A stretch of DNA of 64,000 nucleotides from Mugil cephalus (Eukaryota > Chordata > Actinopteri > Mugiliformes > Mugilidae), in the NCBI RefSeq assembly GCF_022458985.1, contig NC_061786.1:6414001-6478000 (forward strand), written 5' to 3'. The notes beneath the pieces were generated by a model. The model was given only the letters and a program-made list of their open reading frames with translations. It was not told the origin of the DNA and searched no databases. Of this stretch, positions 51,960 through 64,000 are shown in pieces; positions within the stretch are counted from its first letter, which is position 1; the number at the start of each line of letters is the position of its first letter. The translations under genes were made by a program, and so were the position numbers.

Positions 51960-52030
51960 CCTACAGCAACCAAACAACAATCTGCTCCACTCCAGTCCAG
52001 TAGGTGGCGGTACTGCAGAAGCCTATGCCA
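51960..52030. repeat. Short retroelement-like motif
   Basis: ccagtccagtaggtggcggt is a string I associate with dispersed fish retroelement remnants. Nothing larger can be defined around it. Confidence 0.3.
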
Positions 52031-52635
52031 CATCAATAATGGCATATGAAGGGCCAGGACCACTGCAAGGACCACTGGGAAAGGAAGAGATTCAAACGTG
52101 CTGCTGTTGATACAAATTTATTGCTGCGAAAATGGGTGCACTTGGTCAACGCTGGAAAAGAGACAAGCAGCAGTAGCAAAGTGGATTCAAAATGCTAGAC
52201 ATAAGCAGAAGGATTTCACATGCCATTGCAGAGACTGAGATGAACTGAGATGGTGGTAATCTACTATAATATACCCAGAGTTTAGTCTAGACCCTAGCCC
52301 AGAGTACCTCCAAAGGTTCTCAGTCGAGTGTCTTGGCATTGTGAAGGATCCACTGGAGCAGGGAAGGGGGCTTCACAGTTGAAGATTGAAGACGTCCTTC
52401 ACGTTGCAAGTGTTTATCAAATACCAACAGCGTCTCTCTGCACTGAACATAAAGGCGCATTATGCTGGAGGGAGAGACCCAGAAACACCAACAACAGCAG
52501 ACAGAGAACTGGGGTTGTTATGTAAGCTGTATCAAATTGATCCTATGGGGATCGACTTGTTGGGCTTGAGCTGCAGTGACATGGTTGAAAATTCACAAGC
52601 ATAATAATCTGTAAGGGCAAATCATCAGTGTAGTG

Positions 52636-52770
<135 letters not shown>

Positions 52771-53113
52771 AAACACAAGCCGCAAACCTCGCTGCGAATG
52801 AGAAAACTTGACTGGGAAAAGAACAGGAGGAATTCTGCCTCTGAAGCGACAGACAGCAGAACAGGGGGAAAAAGAAAGGAAAAACCTGACAATATGTTTG
52901 AAGCATTGCAAGACAGAGGTGAGCCGGGTGGAGGAGGGGTGGGACCTCCGAGGCTTTGGAGCCAATTTGAGGACCTTGTGATGCAAAACCAGTCCTCGGC
53001 AACAGACAGTTCCCATGGCAACTGTGAGCTGCCAAAGTTCCTTGTTGACAAATGACGGCTCCCCTCTCCTCAGCACTCGCCCAGTGTGTGTGGGAGAGTG
53101 TCTGTCTTTGTCT

Positions 53114-53147
53114 GTGTGTGTGTGTGTGTCTGTGTGTGTGTGTGTGT
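53114..53147. repeat. (TG)n microsatellite
   Basis: About 16 TG units with one TC interruption. Confidence 0.95.
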
Positions 53148-53793
53148 TACTTGGCAAGACCCCATCTCTGCCTCAGGCATTGGGGGAGAAGGGGTGAAGG
53201 GACAGGGAAAAACAGAGAATGAGAATTGTCTTACATATGCAGACATACATATGGTATTCGTTCACACAAACACAAACAGTAGTTGATCGTCTTAAAATTA
53301 GATTTTTTTGGTGTCTTGTAAATTTTAATTGTACATAATTGTATGTGCATATGTCACAAAAAAAATGCTCAATTAGTGTGATGAAAACAACCACATAATA
53401 AGTCAGCTGTGACATCCAAATACTACATGGCGTAGTTGAGTATTTTAACATGACAACATATTTTAGCTAAAAACGTTAACAAGCCAGCATGGAAGACCTA
53501 ATCAATAAACAGAATGAAAAATGGAGTTTAAAAAAAAGATGGTAGATGAATACTTGAAACACTTAGCGAAAGTTAATCTATAAAAATGGCTGCAACAGTT
53601 AGCTAAATGTAATGTTCCAGTGGTTGTAAACATTAGCTAATATATGTAAATATTTAAAACTGATTGCTAAAGCTAATGCATATAAAGGGTCACAACCATT
53701 AACTAAAGGCAATGTATATCAAATGTTAATAATTAAGAGAGCTAGCTAAAATCGATGAATGTCTGCCTATGTAAATGGACACAGCCATTCGCT

Positions 53794-54077
53794 AAAGGTA
53801 ATGTTTATAACTGGTTAAAATATTGTGGTAAAGATAATGTAGATAACTGGCTAAAAGAGTATGCTAATGGTAATGTATATAACCGGTTAAAAGAGTATGC
53901 TAAAGACAATATATATAACTGGCTAAAAGAGTATCCTAAAGGTAATGCATATAACTACTTGTTAAAACTGTTAGCTAAAAGTATAGCTGGTTAAAAGAGT
54001 ATGCTAAAGATAGCGTATATAGCTGGTTAAAAGAGTATGCTAAAGGTAATGTATAGAACTAGTTGAAAGTGCATGCT
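53794..54077 (+). repeat. 36-bp tandem repeat array (minisatellite)
   Basis: There are eight units starting at 53794, 53830, 53866, 53902, 53938, 53977, 54006 and 54042. Most are exactly 36 bases, with consensus beginning aaaggtaatgtatataac and ending aaaagagtatgct. One unit is 39 and one 29 bases. As 36 is a multiple of three, a frame of 80 codons (53755-53994) runs through the first five as a 12-residue repeat (KGNVYNWLKEYA-like). More diverged related strings extend from about 53460 to 54230. No start context or family supports a real protein. Confidence 0.9.
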
Positions 54078-55685
54078 GGTTGTTAAAATTGTTAGCTAAA
54101 GGTAACGTGTATCAGTGGTCACAGACATTTGCTTAAGGTAATGTATAGATATGGTTCAAATCCTTAGCTAAAGTTAATGTATATAAATTGTTAATAATTA
54201 AAGCCTAGCTAAAATTGATGAATGGTTGAAAAAGTATGTATACATTTTAAAAATGGATCACTAAAATGAACTATTTAAACAGTTTACTAATGTGTTTAAG
54301 AAATGATTAAAAGTTGAACTTGAAACTTAAAAGTAGCCTCTTCCAATAAAAGTGGAAGTAGTGCGATATACTACGTTATATTCAAACAAATTAGAAACTC
54401 AACAAGTGTACATCTGTTAAGAGGAAACCGCTGTATACATAAAACAAATATCTCAAAGAATAGTTATCGCACACATGTATTATAGTCTCTCTCATCTACA
54501 TCTGAGTGTATTCTTTATGTCACTTAATTACATGCATACGTTGTCCAAACACTGCTTTATGAAAACCGATGGCGCACGCTGCTTGTTCAGTATCTTGTCA
54601 GTCCAATAATAGTAAGGGTTGTAAAATGAGAGTCAGTAATGCTGAGGGATCTGAAGTGGAAGCAGTGAACGATGGGGGCAGGCTGAGCGGCAGGATCCAC
54701 ACACCCCTGCGGCAGAAGTGTCGGGAAAAGATGATCTTCCATTCTCACCTCGCAACAGAGCTGTCAAGATGTTCAGACCTGTGATTTAACCTCTCCACTA
54801 CACACTGTTCCATCCTCCTGACACACACTCGCATCTGCACGTACACTATTCACTACGGTGGCGCAGCTGCTTTCAAGCAATCCACGACAATGTCATACAA
54901 GACTTGCACAGTATTATAAATAATCCTGTAATTAGGGCATACATATTGAGTACCATTACTGGATCAAAGAACCATTTAAGTTAAAGCTCAGTAATGCCGG
55001 TGGATGATATGCAGGCACAGGCTGTATCATGCCAGTAGAGCGTTTTTAGCAGTCAGAACAACACATAATCCTGAGTGTGGAAGTGTACGTTTTGAAATTG
55101 TCCGTGGCTTATCTCTGGGTTGTAATGAATGCGGGTGGACCGGTCTGTTTTATGTTACACGGAGAGAATATTGCAGGGACAATAGATATGCCAGTGAGCG
55201 CAGGGAGGAGGAGGTGGAGGTTACTGCAGTGAGCGTAATGTCAAAAAGATTAACATGAATTGAACGGCAAAGTGACACCTGAGAGACATTTGGCAAGAGC
55301 AGTATGCTGCGGTACTGCACTCCACTGAGCAGCAGACAGGATGGCAAGCAGTTCAATAAGCCGGAGCTCGCACGCACGTCTCACTGTGTTGTATTTAAAC
55401 GCTGCAATGATCGTTGAGAAGCAAAGGAATAAAAGGAAGGAAGGAAGCAACGTTTGTTCAACATTTGTTTTACTGATCTTTACACTTGTCACAGAACATC
55501 ACATAAAGTCATCAGAGCAGACCTGCTCTTTTGTTGTTTTTAATAACAGACAATGCAGTTACACGTTTTTCGTCTCAGAAACAAATATTGCTTTGTCAGA
55601 TTGTTTTATTTAAAAAGTCCCACGGACAGTAACTGTGCTTTAATATTCAGGATTTTTAGGAGAAATGTGTAGTTGTAGTCACTGG

Positions 55686-56228
55686 CTACATTTACATGGA
55701 CAATATCTCTTCAACCTGACTGTAATTCCGATTAGAGACTCCAGCTTAACCGTTTGCACGGATGCTAAATAAAAAGGATCCGATAAGACTGATTCAAATG
55801 CCTTTTATGACATGTGCAAAGTGGTCCTGTCAACCGTGGAGCGTCAAATGTGACAGAAGAATTTTCTTCCCCCCCAACTAGATTGACAACCTTGAATTCA
55901 TTCAAGAGAAGAAGACAAAGACGGACCACTGCTCACTCCAACTCTGGCTTCGTTTCTTTTCGTTTCATTGTTTCTACATGTTTCTATTCGTCCCAGAAAC
56001 TCACTTGGTCATCACCACACATGTTGCAAAACATGTGCAGAAATTTCTTAGAGAAATGATCAGATTTAGCATCTAGCACATGTGGTTACGCAATCCTTTT
56101 CAATTCTACTGGAAATTCCTTTCAACTGGTCCAGTCTGTTCTGACTGAGGAAGTTAATGAGGCATTTTAATTCAGACTGAACTATGACTCTGATTATAAT
56201 CAGAATACTAATGTCCATGTAAACGTAG
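55686..56228. mobile_element. MITE with ctacrtttacatggac terminal repeats
   Basis: The left end is ctacatttacatggacaat. The right end read in reverse is ctacgtttacatggacatt, matching 18 of 19 counted loosely over the outer bases. The 543-base element has inner complementary pieces as well (attccgattagag against ctctgattataat) and no transposase. It is likely a non-autonomous hAT-type element; no clear target duplication was seen. Confidence 0.75.
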
Positions 56229-56549
56229 CAAAGGATTTGCACATCGAAAAAATGGAGCAGACAAGGATTGATTCCACCAAACAAACCAACCGAGTCCATC
56301 CGTCCAAAGGACTTGGGCCTTAAGGTACGTCACAAGAGAGAGAAAACACAACAATCGAATATAATCTTTCAGTCTAATAACGACTTTGGTTTGGGTTAGT
56401 CATTATCTGATCTTCAGAAGTCCCAAACAAGACACAGCAACAAACAAGAAACCACTGATCATGCCATTTTGAAAAGCTTCTAAAATACTCTTTAATCGAG
56501 AGTTTGAATGAGAAGGTATCGGTATCATGATCATGTCCACCTGCAGGCA

Positions 56550-56650
56550 GTTAGCATAGCTTAGCATAAGGGCTTGGAACGGGGGGAGCAGCTAGTCTGG
56601 ATCTGTGCTAATGTAACAAGGTCCAGCAACCAGCAGCTAGGTTTTCTAGA
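56550..56650. repeat. Interspersed repeat fragment
   Basis: gcagttagcatagcttagca followed by aagggcttggaac and cagctagtctgg is a pattern I recognise as a common dispersed fish repeat. Borders are approximate. Confidence 0.45.
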
Positions 56651-57310
56651 ACAAATGGGAGGAGAACAGCAAAACCAACATTAGCTTGTATATATTTACA
56701 GTATCTGATTAACCTGTGAAATCTTTTAAGTTCAGTGTGAGATATGGTTTTATGTTTTCAGATTGGTTTTGGTAAACGCTCAGCATTGGACTGAACGACT
56801 AAACTCGACAAGCCTTTTCTGGTTGAATCTCACAAACATAAATGAGAATTTGAAGACGTTTAAGTTTTCAAGGCTTTAGCTTCTGAAAGTTGGCATTGCG
56901 TCTGTGCTTGGTTGAGACAGGAAGTGCTAGAAAACATGCATTTTAAAGTAAAAACAAAGACTATTTGGGAAATTTAGTTTGCTTCAAAATATCAACCATG
57001 AAACAATATTTTAAAGGATCCCTGCATTTAACTACATGCCCGTGTCCTGTTTTAGTCAAACGCAGTCACTTGGAATGCAAGATAGCTATTTAATAACAAG
57101 AACAATACATTAACACACAATATACGTACATGTATCTATAAAAACACTAAGGCACTTTAAATTGTGGTTTGACAATGTTTATGATTGTGTTTGTCTTAAA
57201 GTAATTTGAAGTACACACATTGTGCCGCTGCTGCAGCATAGTCGCTTGTCATTGCCTGAGACAGCGTTAAAATCAACAGGCACACATAATTACTGTATGT
57301 GTCACCCCAG

Positions 57311-57316
57311 TTTATT
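57311..57316 (-). terminator. Candidate polyadenylation signal of sertad4
   Basis: AATAAA on the minus strand lies about 555 bases beyond the stop codon. The region between stop and signal (57317-57868) has no other gene signal and is taken as 3' untranslated. A longer 3' end is possible. Confidence 0.4.
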
Positions 57317-57868
57317 AATAAAAAGAACAGCTTAAAATCAAGTTTTGAAATGCTACATTGTATCTCGGAAACACACGTACACGCACACACACAAAAGCAC
57401 ATTCTTCCAAATCCACAACCCATTATTTCATAGGCTTGTTTAGGGTCCTGAAACGAGACCGTTGCACCAATGTTAAGCCCCATTTGAGACCTTTAGTTTT
57501 GTGCTGTGGGGCTTGAAATGGTCTTGGAGACAGTGCAATAGCAAGTTTTACTTCACCTTTGCAATCTAAGATCCGTAAGTGACCTTGGTCTTTATAATTG
57601 TTTGAGAAATGTGTCCAGTGCCAACAAAGGCCAAGAAGAGACTGCTTTTCTTCATCTGACTGTAATGCTAGTAGAAGAGTTGTGTCTGTATAACACCCTG
57701 GGGTATGTTAGAGCATGAAAATAAAGCTGACTTGGCATTACTATAGTGTAGGTAGCTTACGCCTTAATCTGCTATGAGAAGAAATAATCTTCAGCTGATG
57801 ACAGTTGTCATCGTCATTACATTTCATTCTAACAGATGTAGAATGTAGTAATTTCTCAAAAAGCCTGG

Positions 57869-61147
<3,279 letters not shown>

Positions 61148-61166
61148 CTCTCTCTCTGATTCAGGT

Positions 61167-64000
61167 CTGGAAAAAACAGAGTGAAGGTCAGTACAATCAA
61201 ACATCATAAAAACATTATATCCTTATAAAGGTGGTTTTGGAAACTTTTCATGTACATTAACACCGATCATGATATTTTCATAAATCTCACAAGCGTTCTG
61301 CATATGCTTGTCTAATGATGCACTTTATGTTAACAAGCTGTTTGTGTGATGCTGGCAAATACATTGAATTTGCGTGGAGGAGTAACCAGCTTCTGTTCAA
61401 GCTGGATGACGAATCTGAGCGACAATAATGGTGAGCACTAAAAACTGGCAGATGGTTGGCAGCTCCGTAATGTGCGCCGCGCTGTAAAGCGAGGGACGCA
61501 GATGGAAAAATGACACCCACTCACACCATGAATTCCCTATTGATTAGTTGGTACGAGACTTAGCGACATGTTTGACACCAATTTGTTCGGCGAAATGGAT
61601 CCCACACATCAACTCGCGCTGGGAAGCTTGTGTCAACAGCATGATAATCTAGGAAGCGGAGGAGACGATGCGAACAGCACCAGCAGGTCGAGTGCACAGG
61701 GCAAACAACTTGACAAGAGATTTCCAACAGGCACAGTTACTATTTGATTTTAATGAATGCTGAATTTTGTCCGAAAATGAAACAAATGTTTAAAGCCGGT
61801 GTGCCTTATGTTATAAATGAAAGTGTAGGAGATAAGACGAAACATAAGGCCGGCACATTATTTGGCAAGACCAACCTGCCAACTGAGCTTTTTCAATCTG
61901 AAAACAGAGGCCCACTGTGAACACAGTGAGGGGCCCTGAGAGCCAAAGTCTGTTTGTGCTTCTGTGAGGAAACTGTATCACCCTTTTGATCACAGAGAGT
62001 GGCTGTCATTCGGTCCACTCTCGATTTCTCCTGTTCGCGCAGAATGCAAAGCTGTGTAAAGCCTCAAAACCTCCTTGTCACCACCTTTCCTCCCCTAAAC
62101 CTCTCTTGCCCCTCCTCCACGTGCCCACATGAACAGACACCGTTGCCCGCAACCCGTCTTGACAGACCGAACTGAGGCGACACCGTCTCAACCTCACCCC
62201 TGTTGGGTAGCTGATTAAAATGTCCGCTTCAATAAGCTCTTGGCTTTGCTTGGCTGAACAGTTTTATTTCTCTGCGCCGCTTTTCTAGAGTTTGCCTTTA
62301 ACTGACTAATCAGACGCACCTAGAGCCACTGAAACATCACCTCAGACAGTGCCGCTCTCACCAGTGCGATCAGCCACCGGGAGTAAAGGTTTATACACAC
62401 GAGCACTACATTTTGTATTTTTAGACATCGATCAGCACAGCTGCAGTTACTCCACTAGTCTTGCAGCGTTGTTAATGTTGCTCAAAGAAGCCACCACCTT
62501 ATGATGAAGGAAGGTCGTGGAAGTTGGTATGACTGTAGGAGCTCTCAGTGTTGAGGGACAATCATGCACCAAAATAAAGTGAATAAATCCAGGTTATTTA
62601 AAAACAGAAAAAAAGAACAAGGTGGAGCATGAGCATGGTTTTGGAGACAACTTCAAGAGGCCATTGGAGTAACTCCGGTTTTTGGCACCTCATTTTACAG
62701 ATCTGGAAGTTGCCTTTTGGTCACCTCGCATACGTAGATTTGGAGCTCAACAGACGTTTGTTGGACCAACATTAGTTTGCACATGACTCCGTACGAAAAA
62801 CAGACAACATTAGCGTGAGAAGGGGAGTGACACCAACTAGATACACAGTACGTAGCTGGTTTATTGTGCACAGCTGCTCAGGGTTGATGCTTTTTCGAAA
62901 AGTTTCACCAGACACAGTGTAGATGGCACCTGCCATCATGGTGAGAGGAAAGATGCTCAAATATGGACAATGGCTCTCGCTTTCGGGCGTATGTGTAAAG
63001 ATTCCCAGTTCCAACACTTCAGTGGTGTGAAGGGAGGAGGTTTCCAGACGCTGTTTGATCATCTGAGCAGCACTTCCTATGAAACATGCCTCAAGGTATA
63101 GACACGCAAGGAAATGACATCAAAGAAAAACTGAAGGTAGACTGTGATGTCGCCTCACATCGTCTGTGTCTGGACCAAAAAGTTGTATTTGAAAACACAG
63201 CCAACCAGCGAATTCTGTGACTGTGTAAAAGAAAACAACTCTTAGTATCAGCAGGTGGCAACAGTCTGGTAGAGCTATGTAGGTACGGCTACTATTAGCT
63301 TTTAGACTAAGAAGATAGAAAGAGCTGGCCACTCCTGAATCACGCTGATGAGCTGGTCTGTAGTTCATTCATTTCTTCAGTCTAGACGATCTTGTTGACA
63401 TGATGAATTAGGAGGGAAATAGGGTCACAGATTCACTGTAAACCTGACACTGGCCCTGTAGTTTGCAACAAAACAAGCACATTGTCTTCAACGTTGGATG
63501 GATGAGGTTATGCATGTGCGTGATTTCACTATGCGTAATGTGACAAAGTGGCAATTTCTATAGTTTATCACTGAATTCACATCTAGAGATTTTTAGTCAG
63601 TATCGTCGTATGTCAAGACCATAAGGGTCGTCAATGAATATTTTGTTAGTAGTTTTTGTTGAATAAAAATGGATGATAATTGTGGTGGATAAGTTGTGGG
63701 TGAAAAGCTGATGAGGCACCATAATTTGCTTTGCTACATTTTCTACTCTTATTGGATAATGAGGACCTGTATAGAAGTAGCAGGGATCTAGGAACAAAGG
63801 GGCCAGCTGGTGACTCCATGTGCATGATGTGTAGGAGACACATTAGTGGTTGTGCTCGCCTCAGGCCAACACTGTGAAATAAGAGTGACAATGAGCGCGG
63901 CCCATGCGGAATAATTCCATCAAACGTTTGGGAGAAAAGAGACTATTGTTGACAATTTACATCAACAACGCAGCAGCATATTCTCTTTGTGCACGTGGAC
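61167..64000. other. Upstream flank of sertad4
   Basis: About 2.8 kb should include the non-coding first exon and promoter of sertad4 or part of its first intron. No TATA box, CpG-dense block or donor could be assigned with confidence. A donor-like gtgagt on the minus strand near 61520 is one candidate. Frames of up to 96 codons (62772-63062 minus) show no known motif. Confidence 0.4.

Overview
This window is vertebrate nuclear DNA, almost certainly from a ray-finned (probably acanthomorph) fish. It has multi-exon genes with GT/AG introns, low gene density, long microsatellites, and many Tc1, hAT, PIF/Harbinger and MITE-like remnants. No prokaryotic, organellar, CRISPR or phage feature was seen. 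All exon models were built by eye from splice sites, reading-phase continuity and recalled protein families; no alignment was run.

Layout. (1) 1-8260, minus strand: a classical calpain large subunit. Seventeen coding exons join in phase from the ATG at 7732 to the second visible EF-hand at 1739. The last two or so exons lie beyond the left edge. A degenerate Tc1 element (75-1478) sits in the intron at that edge. (2) 8260-16900: intergenic, with a solo Tc1 terminal repeat, a Harbinger fragment, a diverged local duplication and an old hAT element. (3) 16904-21055, plus strand: two intronless type I membrane proteins in tandem, CD93-like then thrombomodulin-like, the same neighbour pair found in mammals. 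(4) 22400-24380: intergenic, with microsatellites and one unexplained exon-like open segment (23901-24106). (5) 24535-32108, plus strand: glycine N-methyltransferase (GNMT), six exons, complete at 295 aa, with CCAAT and TATA elements. (6) About 33.8-57.3 kb: a gene-poor stretch where no protein-coding exon could be supported. It holds several well-formed inverted-repeat elements, a TCTA/TCTG microsatellite and a 36-bp minisatellite. (7) 57869-61147, minus strand: SERTAD4, three coding exons, complete at 388 aa. Its 5' untranslated exon and promoter were not located in the flank to 64000.

The genes do not form one pathway. CD93 and thrombomodulin are related endothelial C-type-lectin/EGF receptors. 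GNMT is a cytosolic one-carbon enzyme, calpain a calcium-dependent cytosolic protease, and SERTAD4 a probable nuclear regulator. I found no convincing new biological system. The observations most worth checking are the orphan exon at 23.9 kb, the 36-bp repeat that keeps a 12-residue frame, the short thrombomodulin with three EGF repeats, and the set of fold-back and MITE-like elements.
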